Assembly (NCBI RefSeq): GCF_003115775.1
Contig: NZ_QEES01000002.1
Location: 1,612,001 to 1,676,000 of the forward strand
Direction of reading: 5' to 3'
From: Cellulomonas sp. WB94
GTDB lineage: Bacteria > Actinomycetota > Actinomycetes > Actinomycetales > Cellulomonadaceae
DNA length: 64,000 nucleotides
Under the pieces are notes generated by a model. That model was not told where the DNA came from. It worked only from the letters and a program-made list of their open reading frames with translations, and did not search any database. Made by a program: the position numbers and the translations under genes. Below, piece after piece: positions 27,190 to 35,778 of this stretch (its first letter is position 1; the number at the start of each line of letters is the position of its first letter).

Positions 27190-27397
27190 GCACGGGCTTG
27201 GTCGTTCGGTCGGTGAGATGAGAATGGTGGGGTCGCCCGGCGACGTCGCATGACTCTGGTGCGGTTGAGCCCGCAGATGAGTACGACGCGGGGGCTCGGG
27301 GTGTGTCGCATTGTTGCCGTTGAGCACGCGGGTCTGTCTCCGACCGCAAGGGCCCCTCCGGGCGGCGCCTGTCGCCGAGCTCTCGGAGGTGGTCGTG
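27190..27397 (+). ncRNA. Candidate bridge RNA of the IS110 element
   Basis: IS110 elements are known to encode a bridge RNA in a non-coding end that pairs with target and donor. Here the left end has a stem of GAGCCC (27267-27272) with GGGCTC (27292-27297). Its loop holds CAGATGAGT (27274-27282), identical to the target as it was before insertion (27176-27183 plus the T at 28708). A target-matching sequence in such a loop is what a guide would look like. The right-target and donor guides could not be assigned by eye. Confidence 0.45.
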
Positions 27398-28630
27398 ATG
27401 GAAGTGCTGGTTGAGCGGGTCGCTGGTCTGGACATCGGCAAGAAGATCGTCGTGGTCTGTGTGCGCATGCCCGGGCCCGGGGGCAGGCGGGTCTCCGAGA
27501 CGCGCACGTTCCGCACGATGACCCGGTCGCTGGGGTTGATGGCCGACTGGCTGGTCGAGTGCGGGGTCGAGCTGGCGGCGATGGAGTCGACCTCGACGTA
27601 CTGGAAGCCGGTGCTGTACTGCCTCGAAGAGCGGATGACGACCTGGCTGCTGAACGCGGCGCACATCAAGGCCGTGCCGGGACGCAAGTCCGACGTGCGG
27701 GACGCGGAGTGGATCGCCCAGCTCCTCGAGCATGGCCTGGTCGCCCCGTCGTTCGTCCCCGAGGCCCCGGTGCGCCGGCTGCGGAACCTGACCCGCTACC
27801 GGTTGCAGCTGCAAAGCGACCGGACCCGTGATGCCGGCCGGCTGGAGAAGTTGTTGGAGGACGCCTCGATCAAGATCTCCGCGGTCGCGTCGAACATCAC
27901 CGGGACGTCCTCACGGGCGATGCTGTCCGCGTTGGTCGACGGGCAGCGCGATCCGGTGGTGATGGCCGACCTGGCGCGCACCAAGCTGCGCCGCAAGATC
28001 CCCGACCTGGTCGAGGCCCTGACCGGGCACTTCGATGACCACCACGCACTGATCGTCGGTCAGCTGCTGGCCCGGATCGCCGCGACCGAGCAAGCCCTCG
28101 CCGACCTGGATTTGCACCTGGAGGTCGCGATGGCTCCCTGGGCGCACGAGATCGACCTGCTGACCACCATCCCGGGGGTCGGGCGGTTGGTCGCCTGGAC
28201 GGTCATCGCCGAGACCGGTGGGGACATGTCTCGGTTCCCCAGCCCCGGACACCTGGCTTCCTGGGCGGGGGTCGCACCCGCGATGCACGAGTCCGCCGGG
28301 CGTCGCCAACCGGTCGGCACCCGGCACGGGAACAGGTTCTTGACCTCGATGCTCGTCGAGGCCGCGCAGTCTGCCTCCCACACGAAGGACACCTATCTCG
28401 CCAGCCAGTTCGCGCACCTGACCTCTCGGCGCGGGCACAACCGTGCCGCGGTCGCGGTCGCGCACTCCATCCTCGTCTCGGCTTACTGGATGCTGGTCCG
28501 TGACCAGACCTACGTCGACCTCGGACCGGGCTGGCTCACCGACCACGCGGCCGAACAAGCCCGCACCCGCCGCCTGGTCAACCAGCTCGAGGCCCTCGGC
28601 CACACCGTCGTCCTCGACCCCGTCGCCTGA
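27398..28630 (+). CDS. IS110-family transposase (DEDD)
   Basis: A 410-residue DEDD transposase. The N-terminal RuvC-like domain has GLDIGKKIVVVC, MESTSTYWKPV and GRKSDVRDAEWIAQLL; the C-terminal Transposase_20 domain begins TTIPGVGRLVAWTVIAETGG and includes SWAGVAP. The frame is intact, so the element may be active. ATG 27398 follows GGAGGT by about eight bases. Opposite in direction to the gene it interrupts. Confidence 0.93.
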   Translation: MEVLVERVAGLDIGKKIVVVCVRMPGPGGRRVSETRTFRTMTRSLGLMADWLVECGVELAAMESTSTYWKPVLYCLEERMTTWLLNAAHIKAVPGRKSDVRDAEWIAQLLEHGLVAPSFVPEAPVRRLRNLTRYRLQLQSDRTRDAGRLEKLLEDASIKISAVASNITGTSSRAMLSALVDGQRDPVVMADLARTKLRRKIPDLVEALTGHFDDHHALIVGQLLARIAATEQALADLDLHLEVAMAPWAHEIDLLTTIPGVGRLVAWTVIAETGGDMSRFPSPGHLASWAGVAPAMHESAGRRQPVGTRHGNRFLTSMLVEAAQSASHTKDTYLASQFAHLTSRRGHNRAAVAVAHSILVSAYWMLVRDQTYVDLGPGWLTDHAAEQARTRRLVNQLEALGHTVVLDPVA

Positions 28631-29752
28631 CAGCCCCTCCCCATCAACGACCATCCGGGCTCCGCCCGGAGCGGTCGCGCGCCCGCTTCCGGACATTCTC
28701 GGGTCAGTTGAATCAGCTCGGGCAGGAACCGGCGAACCGGGGCTGGACCGCCGTGCAGGTGCACGCCGGAGAAGAACAGGTCCATGCCGTTGAGCTCGAC
28801 CCCGTAGGCCACCCCGACGTATCCGACGTGACCTCCAGGTCGCGTGGACCGGATGGCCTGCTCCATGGATTCTTGGGTACCGACCGCCTCGATGACGCTG
28901 TGCGCGCCCAGGCCGCCAGTCAGTTCCTTGATCCTGGCCACGCCGGCGTCACCGCGCTCCTCGACGATGTCGGTCGCGCCGAACTCACGGGCCAGCGCCT
29001 GCCGATCGCTGTGGCGCGACATCGCGATGATCCGGTCGGCGCCGAGATGCTTGGCAGCGAGAATTCCGAGCAGGCCGACCGCGCCGTCACCGACGACCGC
29101 GACGGTCTTCGCCGGACCGACCTTGGCAGCCACGGCCGCGAACCAGCCCGTGCCCAGCACATCAGAAGCTGCGAGCAGCGACGGGATCAGCTCTGGGTCG
29201 GGCATTCCAGGCGTCGCGACCAAGGTGCCGTCGGCGAGGGGGATGCGCACGAGCTCGGCCTGCGTGCCCATCGAACCCATGCCGATGTTGTGCACGCGCC
29301 GGGACTGGTAGCCGGCCTGGCAGATCTCGCAGGTGTTGTCCGATGCGAAGAACGAGCCGACCACGAAGTCGCCGATCTTGACGTTCTTGACCGAGTCACC
29401 GATCTGCTCCACGACGCCGACGTACTCGTGCCCCATGGGCGTGGGTCCGTCGAGCTTCTCGATGCCGCGGTAGGGCCACAGGTCCGACCCGCAGATGCAG
29501 ACGGCAGCTGTCCGGATGATCGCGTCGGTCGGTTCGAGAATCTGCGGGTCCGCGCGCTGCTCGACCCGGACGTCACCGGGCGCGTGCATGACTACTCCGC
29601 GCATGAAGTACTCCATCGCTAGAAGGTGCTTGAGCTGGAACCGGCCACTGCGAGGTCCGGCCTCCCCTAGTGAAACGCGCGGTCGTGTGTGCGAGGGAGG
29701 CCGAACGTATGGGGGGGACGAGCTCAACCTCCCTTCCCCTGGTGGCGGGGCC

Positions 29753-29758
29753 TACCGT
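29753..29758 (+). promoter_or_regulatory. Putative -10 element (leaderless MmyB-type regulator)
   Basis: TACCGT fits TAnnnT and ends six bases before GTG 29765. No ribosome site is present. Confidence 0.45.
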
Positions 29759-29764
29759 TGGCGA

Positions 29765-30658
29765 GTGGACAACCGAGCCGACATCCGCGACTTCCTCGCC
29801 ACCCGCCGTGCCCGGCTCACCCCAGAGCAGGTGGGGCTATCTGCGGGCGGCGGGCGGCGCCGTGTCGCCGGCCTGCGCCGAGAAGAGGTCGCCGTGCTCG
29901 CGGGCGTGAGCGCCGAGTGGTACACGCGCCTGGAGAAGGGGCACATCGACGGCGTCTCCGATGACGTGCTGCACGCGGTCGCGCGGGCGTTGCGGCTCGA
30001 TGAGGAGGAGCGCGTCTACCTGCTCGACCTGGCGCGGGCCGCTCGGCCGAAGAGTCCCGCGAGGCGGCGCCGGGCGGTCGAGGTGCCGGCGAGCGTGCAG
30101 TGGTTGCTTGATTCCATGACGATGTCCGCCGCGTTCGTCAGCAATGGCCGCCTCGACATGGTGGCGGCCAACGCGCTCGGCCGCGCCCTGTACTCAGGGA
30201 TGCTGACCGGTCCGACCGCCGGGGCCACCGGGAACGCCAACCTCGCCAGGTACGCATTCCTCGACTCAGGGGCACGTGACTTCTACTCAGACTGGTCGGC
30301 AGCAGCCGACACGACTGTCGCGCTCCTGCGCGCCGAGGCTGGGCGGTACCCGCACGACCTGGCGCTGCGTGAGCTGGTCGGCGAGCTGTCCACGATCAGT
30401 CCCGAGTTCCGCACGCGGTGGGCCGAGCACAATGTGCGGTTGCACCACGGGGGTGTGAAGCGGTTCCAGCACGGCGCGGTCGGAGCCCTGGAACTCACCT
30501 ACCATCCGCTGGACCTCGCCACGTCGCTGGGGGCGGCTCACACCCTGACCGCGTACATCGCGGAGCCCGGGAGCACCTCCGAGGACAAGCTCAAACTCCT
30601 CGCCAGCTGGTCCGCGACGGCCGCTTCCGCGGGTGTCCCCAGCGATCTCACGACGTAG
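29765..30658 (+). CDS. XRE regulator with MmyB-type ligand-binding domain
   Basis: A 297-residue protein. The N-terminal XRE domain includes LRREEVAVLAGVSAEWYTRL and the signature EKGHIDGVSDDVL. The remainder is the PAS-like MmyB domain (VSNGRLDMVAANALGRALYS) which binds fatty acids in characterised members. Such regulators usually sit divergent from an oxidoreductase they repress; here that gene (27058-29604) is broken, so the regulator may have lost its main target. GTG 29765 is likely leaderless. Confidence 0.88.
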   Translation: MDNRADIRDFLATRRARLTPEQVGLSAGGGRRRVAGLRREEVAVLAGVSAEWYTRLEKGHIDGVSDDVLHAVARALRLDEEERVYLLDLARAARPKSPARRRRAVEVPASVQWLLDSMTMSAAFVSNGRLDMVAANALGRALYSGMLTGPTAGATGNANLARYAFLDSGARDFYSDWSAAADTTVALLRAEAGRYPHDLALRELVGELSTISPEFRTRWAEHNVRLHHGGVKRFQHGAVGALELTYHPLDLATSLGAAHTLTAYIAEPGSTSEDKLKLLASWSATAASAGVPSDLTT

Positions 30659-30716
30659 CCCCCGTCACTCGGACGAGACGGATCGCGCGACACGCGGTCG
30701 TGACACGAGGCACCCG

Positions 30717-30826
30717 CCCGGTGATCCAGTCCCGGAGTCAGGCCCCGAGCTGCTCCTGGCCGCGGTAGGAGTCGTGCCAGGTGCCGAGGGACATCCGGGA
30801 GGTCTCGTGGGCCAGGGCCGTGTCGG
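30717..30826 (-). pseudogene. Fragment of a second tyrosine integrase
   Basis: About 110 bp nearly identical to positions 45715-45823 inside the intact integrase, covering roughly residues 45-80 (SRMSLGTWH, then YRGQEQL). Both ends are lost. The right side is cut by the IS256 element; a few matching bases resume at 32237. It shows that a related element once sat to the left of the present one, in tandem. Confidence 0.8.
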
Positions 30827-32236
30827 TGGCGTCCCGTGAGGTGGTGTAGTTCTCGATCTTCTTCGTCGTGGTGACCACGACGGAGAAGGCCATCGTGCGA
30901 TGGTCGGTGAGACCGGACTAGGGAACTCACGGAAGGACATCGCACGATGGCTATGGACCAGTCTGCCCTGCTCGACCTGCTCGCCGCATTGAAGGACACC
31001 GACGTCAGCGACCGGATCCGGACCGCGACCGAGCACCTGTATCAAGAGCTGATCGACGCCGAGGCGACCGCGGTGATCGGCGCCGGCCCCTGGCAGCGCA
31101 CGCAGGCCCGCACGGCGTTGCGCAACGGGTCGCGGGACCGGGTGTTGACGACCACGGCCGGGGACCTGGACCTGCGGATCCCCAAGCTGCGCACCGGGTC
31201 GTTCTTCCCGTCCTTGCTCGAGCGGCGCCGCCGGGTCGACCAGGCACTGTTCGCGGTCGTGATGGAGGCCTACCTGCACGGGGTCAGCACCAGGAAGGTC
31301 GACGACCTGGTCAGGGCCCTGGGGGCCGACACCGGGATCTCCAAGAGTGAGGTCTCCCGGATCTGCGCGGGCCTGGACGAGGAGGTCTCGGCGTTCCGTG
31401 ACCGGTCCCTGGCCGACGCGGGGTTCCCCTACGTGTTCCTGGACGCGACGTACTGCAAGGCCAGGGTCGGGCGCCGGGTGGTGTCCCAGGCCGTGGTCAT
31501 CGCCACCGGGGTCCGCGCCGACGGGCACCGTGAGGTCCTCGGCTTCGACGTCGGAGACTCCGAGAACGGCGCCTTCTGGACCAGCTTCCTGCGCTCGCTC
31601 AAGGCCCGCGGGCTGGGCGGTGTGGCGCTGGTCATCTCCGACGCCCACGAGGGCCTGAAGACCGCGATCGCCTCGGTCCTGCTCGGCTCGTCCTGGCAAC
31701 GCTGCCGGGTCCACTTCACCCGCAACGTCCTCGACGCGGTGTCCAAGACGAACGCCGAGATGGTCGCCGCCGCGATCCGCACGATCTTCGCCCAACCCGA
31801 CGCCGCCCACGTCGCCGAGCAGTTCGAAGTCATCGCGACCATGCTGACCCGCTCCCACCCGAAGGTCGGGCACATGCTCACCGACGCCCGCGAGGACCTG
31901 CTCGCCTTCACCGCGTTCCCCGCCAGCCACTGGAAGAAGATCTGGTCGACCAACCCCCTGGAACGACTGAACAAGGAGGTCAAACGCCGCACCGACGTCG
32001 TGGGGGTCTTCCCCAACCCCGCCGCCCTGCTGCGCCTGGCCGGCGCCGTCCTGGTCGAGGCCCACGACGAATGGGCCGCCACCGACCGCCGCTACCTATC
32101 CGAGAACTCCATGGCCCAACTCGCCACCATGACCCTGACGACCCAGGAGGTGGACCACACCGAACTCCTCACGGCATGATCTGAGCACTGACCCGCACGG
32201 TGTCGAGAAACTCCACCACTCAGCGGGACGTCACCG
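30827..32236 (+). mobile_element. IS256-family insertion sequence
   Basis: About 1.41 kb. Imperfect terminal inverted repeats: GTGGTGTAGTTCTCGA near the left end and GTGGTGGAGTTTCTCGA at the right end (reverse complement), preceded by matching CGTCCCG blocks. The flanks share CCGTGTCGG (30818-30826 and 32237-32245), consistent with a target duplication. Because the left repeat could start at 30824, the left edge is uncertain by three bases. Confidence 0.8.
30947..32179 (+). CDS. IS256-family transposase
   Basis: A 410-residue mutator-type transposase: RNGSRDRVLTTTAGDLDLRI, GVSTRKVDDLVRALG, the first catalytic Asp in YVFLDATYCKARV, the second in VISDAHEGLKTAI, and the catalytic Glu in WSTNPLERLNKEVKRR. 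The frame is intact. GGAAGGA precedes ATG 30947. Confidence 0.95.
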   Translation: MAMDQSALLDLLAALKDTDVSDRIRTATEHLYQELIDAEATAVIGAGPWQRTQARTALRNGSRDRVLTTTAGDLDLRIPKLRTGSFFPSLLERRRRVDQALFAVVMEAYLHGVSTRKVDDLVRALGADTGISKSEVSRICAGLDEEVSAFRDRSLADAGFPYVFLDATYCKARVGRRVVSQAVVIATGVRADGHREVLGFDVGDSENGAFWTSFLRSLKARGLGGVALVISDAHEGLKTAIASVLLGSSWQRCRVHFTRNVLDAVSKTNAEMVAAAIRTIFAQPDAAHVAEQFEVIATMLTRSHPKVGHMLTDAREDLLAFTAFPASHWKKIWSTNPLERLNKEVKRRTDVVGVFPNPAALLRLAGAVLVEAHDEWAATDRRYLSENSMAQLATMTLTTQEVDHTELLTA

Positions 32237-32295
32237 CCGTGTCGGCCTCGGTCGTGGTGCGGCGCACCTTGCAGGTCCGTGACCTGCGGAGAATA

Positions 32296-32341
32296 TGGAG
32301 CGGGTGACGAGAATCGAACTCGCGCTATCAGCTTGGGAAGC
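32296..32341. repeat. Attachment-site copy: 46-bp repeat of the tRNA-Gly 3' half (distal end of the element)
   Basis: These 46 bp are identical to 46072-46117, which run from the encoded CCA end to the anticodon stem of tRNA-Gly(CCC). Identity stops within the anticodon stem. This is the expected remnant att site of a tRNA-targeting integrase and defines the far end of the integrative element. Confidence 0.88.
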
Positions 32342-32443
32342 CAACTCGAATGGGTTCTGGGCCCTGGTCAGATCGTAAAAGTGCAGGTCACACGCTTGCG
32401 GGGGTTCGTGGTGATGAACCACAATGTACCCTGCGGAACCCCC

Positions 32444-32469
32444 TTATGGCACGTTATGGCATGCCATAA
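32444..32469. repeat. Arm-type repeats near the left end of the element
   Basis: TTATGGCACG (32444-32453), TTATGGCATG (32454-32463) and an inverted copy ending at 32469. The same decamer occurs twice in tandem at 45984-46003 beside the integrase. Repeats at both ends, just inside the att sites, fit integrase arm sites or Xis sites. Confidence 0.6.
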
Positions 32470-32536
32470 GGCGCTGAATCCGCAGGTTCGAGATGCGATT
32501 GGCCTATCGCCCAAGCTCGGAGACCTGCTGGACTAG

Positions 32537-34228
32537 CCCGGATCTTTCATGGAGCTCGGTCGGTCTGGAGCGCGGCGTCGTTGTCGGCGTTCGGTGCTGA
32601 TTGTGGCATCGGGGTGCGACGAAGGGCCGCGTGTCGTCGCGGTGGGCGCCGGTTCCGGCCGGTCGTGCGGGTGCTGGTGGCGGTCAGAGACGAGGTCGAC
32701 GGCTCAGGGCGGGGCGGGTAGGGCGGTCAGTCGTTGGTGACCGGTGGTCAGGACCTCGGCCCAGGGGTGGGTGTCCTTGACGTGCAGGATCAGGGTGCGG
32801 GCGTGCCGGGCCAGCGTCGCGGGCACGTGCAGGAGCCGGGTTCGTAGGCGTTTGGGTTCCCAGCGGCGGGCCGCGGTGGTGGCGAACGCGAGCAGCTGGG
32901 TCCAGGCCGTCAGGTCCGAGGCCAGTGCCACGATCGCGCACCAGATCTGGTTGGCGCCGAAGTTCTTCAGCGGCAGGTTCCGCAGTCCTGTGTCTTTGGC
33001 GGCGCGGATCCGGTCCTCGCAGCGGGCGCGGCGGCGGTGCCGCAGCTCCAGGTCCTGCAGCTGCCCGGTCGTGGTGTTCGTGACGAACGCGGTCAGCCGG
33101 TAGCCGCCCGCGTCGTCCAGGCGCCCCTGGGACACCCCGGCTCCGGGGTGGGGTCGTTCGCGGCGCACGATCACGCGCATGTGGGCCGGCCATCCGCCCA
33201 GGTGGCCGCCGGCGGCGAGCAGGTCGGTGATGTCGGCGACGTCCGCGCCGTCGCGGGCCGCACCGTCGCCGTTGAGGGCCGCCGTCCAGGCCGCCGGGGG
33301 GATCTGGGCGTAGATGCCCTGCATGTGGGCCCACGGCAGGGTCCACCCGATCGAGTAGGAGACCCCGCGGCCGGCCAGCCAGGTGACGTAGTCCTTCGTC
33401 CCGCCACCGCCGTCGGTGCGGATCAGGACCTTGCGACCTGGGCGGGAGGGGTTGATCCCGGGGACAGCGGCCAGCGCGGCGCGGGTGACCTCGATGTGGT
33501 CCGCGGCGGTGTTCGAGCCCGCGTTGCCCGCCCGCAGGCTCATCGCCAGCAGCTCGCCGGTTCCCTCGGCGCCGTGGTCGGCGAACGCGCACAGCGGGTG
33601 GAACCCGAAGCCCCGCTTGAACGTCGGGGCGGCTTGATCCTTCTCCGAGTGGGCGGTGATCAGCGTGGCGTCCAGGTCGATCACCAACGGCGCGGCAGCG
33701 CTGATCTGGTGCGTCGGGGCGTGCTCGCCGGCCGCGGCCCAGACCGCGGCCCGGGCCTGCTTCCTGGCCCGGGCGATCTGGGCCAGGACCTTGTCCGCAT
33801 CGACCCCCAGCGCCGCCACCGCCCGGGAGACCGTCGCCTCGGAGGCCACCGACCCGAACAGCTCTGCCTCGCCGCGCAGCAGCGCGGCGTCGGCCAGGCA
33901 GTCCCCGCCCAGCACCAGCGCCACCGCGAGATCAGTCAGGACCTTCGCGGGGTCGTGCACCGCGAACGGTGAGCGCCACCGGTCCAACGCCTGCGACAGC
34001 GCGACGTCCAGACCCGCGGCCCGCACCGTCTGGGTCAGCAGCACCCCGCCGGCCGATCCGGCCGCGGCCACCGGCGCAGCATCGACTCGGACACGCGGGT
34101 AGAACCCGATAGCGTTCACCTGGAAGGTGCTCCTCGAACTGGTCTGATCTGTCCCTCGCAAGACACATCATCCCAGGTCAGGAGCACTTTCCTCGTCTAC
34201 GCCACGACCGCGCCGTGAAATCTCCAGG
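32537..34228 (-). mobile_element. IS1380-family insertion sequence (1,692 bp)
   Basis: Flanked by a 4-bp target duplication, CTAG (32533-32536 and 34229-34232). Terminal inverted repeats are CCCGGATCTTTCA (left) and CCTGGAGATTTCA (right, reverse complement). Removing the element and one CTAG rejoins the gene at 34229-34883 to a short C-terminus that stops at 32504-32506. Confidence 0.85.
32704..34119 (-). CDS. IS1380-family transposase
   Basis: A 471-residue DDE transposase. Acidic motifs are in PLVIDLDATLITAHSEK, KVLIRTDGGGGTKDY and the C-terminal RCEDRIRAAKDTGLRNLP (Y/E region). GTG 34119 is chosen (GGAG nine bases upstream); a TTG at 34161 in the same frame is less likely. The frame is intact. 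Confidence 0.93.
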   Translation of the reverse strand: MNAIGFYPRVRVDAAPVAAAGSAGGVLLTQTVRAAGLDVALSQALDRWRSPFAVHDPAKVLTDLAVALVLGGDCLADAALLRGEAELFGSVASEATVSRAVAALGVDADKVLAQIARARKQARAAVWAAAGEHAPTHQISAAAPLVIDLDATLITAHSEKDQAAPTFKRGFGFHPLCAFADHGAEGTGELLAMSLRAGNAGSNTAADHIEVTRAALAAVPGINPSRPGRKVLIRTDGGGGTKDYVTWLAGRGVSYSIGWTLPWAHMQGIYAQIPPAAWTAALNGDGAARDGADVADITDLLAAGGHLGGWPAHMRVIVRRERPHPGAGVSQGRLDDAGGYRLTAFVTNTTTGQLQDLELRHRRRARCEDRIRAAKDTGLRNLPLKNFGANQIWCAIVALASDLTAWTQLLAFATTAARRWEPKRLRTRLLHVPATLARHARTLILHVKDTHPWAEVLTTGHQRLTALPAPP

Positions 34229-34883
34229 CTAGCGTCTGCCCCAGGACGTAGAACTTGCGGGCATCACCCGACAGTCCGTCCGGCCTCGGCCCGCTCTCAC
34301 CCACAGGCCAGAGGCCCGCGCGATCGATCATGACGCCGAACGCATCGAGGTAGTCCGGCTCAGCCGGGTCGTCCCCCCGGTACGAGACGCTGATCGAACC
34401 GCTCTTCGGCAGGCCTGCCTCGGTGGTGCCGTCGGTGAAGTCGCCCTCCAGGCGCCACATGGTTCGGATCGAGCATTCGGGCGGGAGGGTACGAGGCGTC
34501 TCGAAGAGCCCACGGACTGCTTTGGTCACGTCATCGGCGGGATCTGGCCAGTTGTCGAACTCCAGCCTTACGCCACGCGCAGCCGACCTGCCGGTGTTCT
34601 TGACGCGGAGATCGTAGGTCCCCGGCCCGGCCAGGCCAGGGACGACCTCCACCCATACGTACGGACGGGTCTGGGCCATGCTGTCGAAGCGTGCCTGCTC
34701 GTTTGCAGCACGGGCTGCCTCCGCGGATGCCCGCCCCGCCTCGCTCGACATCCGCGATGCTTCGAGGGTCGCTTTCGCGGTTCGCCACGCGACGTAGGCG
34801 AACACGGCCACCGCCGCAGAGAACACCGCCATGGCGAGCGATGACCATGCCGCTACTTGCTCTGCCCAGTTCGGATCAGTCAT
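34197..34883 (-). CDS. Membrane protein with coiled coil and beta-rich domain; C-terminus altered by IS1380
   Basis: A 228-residue protein: one membrane helix (AWSSLAMAVFSAAVAVFAYV), an Ala/Glu/Arg-rich coiled coil (LEASRMSSEAGRASAEAARA), then a beta-rich domain (TYDLRVKNTGRSAARGVRLE). The last 10 residues (from AW through FHGAVVA) come from the IS1380 end. Before the insertion the frame would have ended LVQQVSELGR with a stop at 32504-32506. Because only the tail changed, it may still work. It follows the HNH-like gene by seven bases, so the two form an operon. No family name recognised. Confidence 0.65.
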   Translation of the reverse strand: MTDPNWAEQVAAWSSLAMAVFSAAVAVFAYVAWRTAKATLEASRMSSEAGRASAEAARAANEQARFDSMAQTRPYVWVEVVPGLAGPGTYDLRVKNTGRSAARGVRLEFDNWPDPADDVTKAVRGLFETPRTLPPECSIRTMWRLEGDFTDGTTEAGLPKSGSISVSYRGDDPAEPDYLDAFGVMIDRAGLWPVGESGPRPDGLSGDARKFYVLGQTLAWRFHGAVVA

Positions 34884-34890
34884 GGCCGGA

Positions 34891-35778
34891 TCATCCCAGA
34901 GCGTCTCCCCGGCTGGGCGCCGTCGGCGCGGCCTTCCTGGCGGGCGTCGCGTTGGAGTTCGGCATGTCTTGCAGTTGGGCCATCCACGGGCTGTTCATGA
35001 GGTCTGTCGGATCGAGGGTGTACTCCGGTGAGACGAGGCTGATGAACCCCATCTGCACGAGGTCGCCTTCAAATGTCGTGGAGCCATACGGCTCGGTGGT
35101 GTCGAAGCGGTAGGTCACCATGACCCAACCCCACATCGTGTGTCCCTCGATGGCCACCAGTTTGCCGTCGGGTGCCGCATACCCCGAAACGTCACCGATG
35201 AACGATCCGTACTCCATCGACTGATGCAGCCGGAGACGGAGCAGGTCGGACTGAACGAGCATGTCGAACCCGATGTGCGGCGGGGCGCCCGCGTCTGCGC
35301 TCGTGTCGTCGAGGTAGTTGATCAGCAACTCCGGGATCCCGAGCTCACAGTCGACGGCCATGCAGCAGACGTGCTTGACCCAATACTTGATGAGTTTGAC
35401 GCGCTCGCTGGGCCAATCCGCTCCGTAGATGTCCGAGAAGCGAAACCTGCGGTCCGCCCCAATCACCGACTCGTGGGCCGCCATGAACTCGACGAATCTG
35501 TCGTACGCACGATCGAATGGTTGGCTTCTAGCATTGTTGCACTTCTTGCATAATGAGGGCCGAAATTTGACGCTTGAGGCATTCGGCCCCTGAATTGGTC
35601 TCAGTTCCCCACCGTGCTGCGAATGTACAACAGTGTTGTCGCCACGCCACGGGCCGCGGCCGTTGTTCATTCGCAGTTCAGCTTGCTTGAACTTGTGCTC
35701 ACGCGAGTCCGCGGGCGCGCCGCACCACCAACATCTCCGTCCAGGCACCTCCGCCTCCGCCTCAGGCTCCTGTGTCAC
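34891..35778 (-). CDS. HNH-like zinc-fold protein, unknown function
   Basis: A 295-residue protein. The N-terminal ~90 residues hold two cysteine pairs and an EH motif: CWWCGAPADSREHKFKQAEL, then LCKKCNNARSQPFDRAYDRF. This C-x2-C / E-H / C-x2-C-N pattern resembles HNH nuclease folds, though the final HNH histidine is not clear. The remaining ~200 residues, with several aromatic strands (WGWVMVTYRFDTTEPYG), match nothing I know. GTG 35778 has a strong AAGGAGGA site. It pairs with the membrane gene downstream. A nuclease role in defence or element biology is inference. Confidence 0.55.
   Translation of the reverse strand: MTQEPEAEAEVPGRRCWWCGAPADSREHKFKQAELRMNNGRGPWRGDNTVVHSQHGGELRPIQGPNASSVKFRPSLCKKCNNARSQPFDRAYDRFVEFMAAHESVIGADRRFRFSDIYGADWPSERVKLIKYWVKHVCCMAVDCELGIPELLINYLDDTSADAGAPPHIGFDMLVQSDLLRLRLHQSMEYGSFIGDVSGYAAPDGKLVAIEGHTMWGWVMVTYRFDTTEPYGSTTFEGDLVQMGFISLVSPEYTLDPTDLMNSPWMAQLQDMPNSNATPARKAAPTAPSRGDALG

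Larger units (their letters stand above)
27184..28707 (+). mobile_element. IS110-family insertion sequence (1,524 bp)
   Basis: The ends are fixed by rejoining the interrupted dehydrogenase: left flank ends GATGAG at 27183, right flank resumes TTGAAT at 28708. AG occurs at both junctions, so the boundaries may shift by two bases and AG is the likely crossover core. There are no long terminal inverted repeats and no target duplication, as expected for IS110. It contains a transposase and a 214-bp non-coding left end. Confidence 0.85.
27058..29604 (-). pseudogene. Zinc-dependent alcohol dehydrogenase split by an IS110 element
   Basis: The 5' part (29604-28708, 299 codons) starts MRGVVMHAPGDVRVEQ and has GHEYVG and a lone-cysteine structural zinc region (TCEICQAGYQSRRV), then VGDGAVGLLGILAAKHLGAD. 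The 3' part (27183-27058) continues LIWDRVIDPGKVFDLALPLD to the stop. Joining base 28708 to 27183 restores an uninterrupted frame of ~341 codons, normal for this family. The 5' fragment alone now runs into the element. It is divergent from the MmyB-type regulator at 29765, the usual arrangement for such dehydrogenases. Confidence 0.85.

Noticed and set aside
30818-32245. Exact 9-bp target duplication for the IS256 element
   Set aside because: CCGTGTCGG is repeated on both sides, but the left inverted repeat may include its last three bases, so the exact duplication length is left open.
32279-32536. 85-codon + strand frame at the left att site
   Set aside because: It runs through tRNA-derived sequence and the arm repeats and is antisense to the natural end of the gene interrupted by IS1380.
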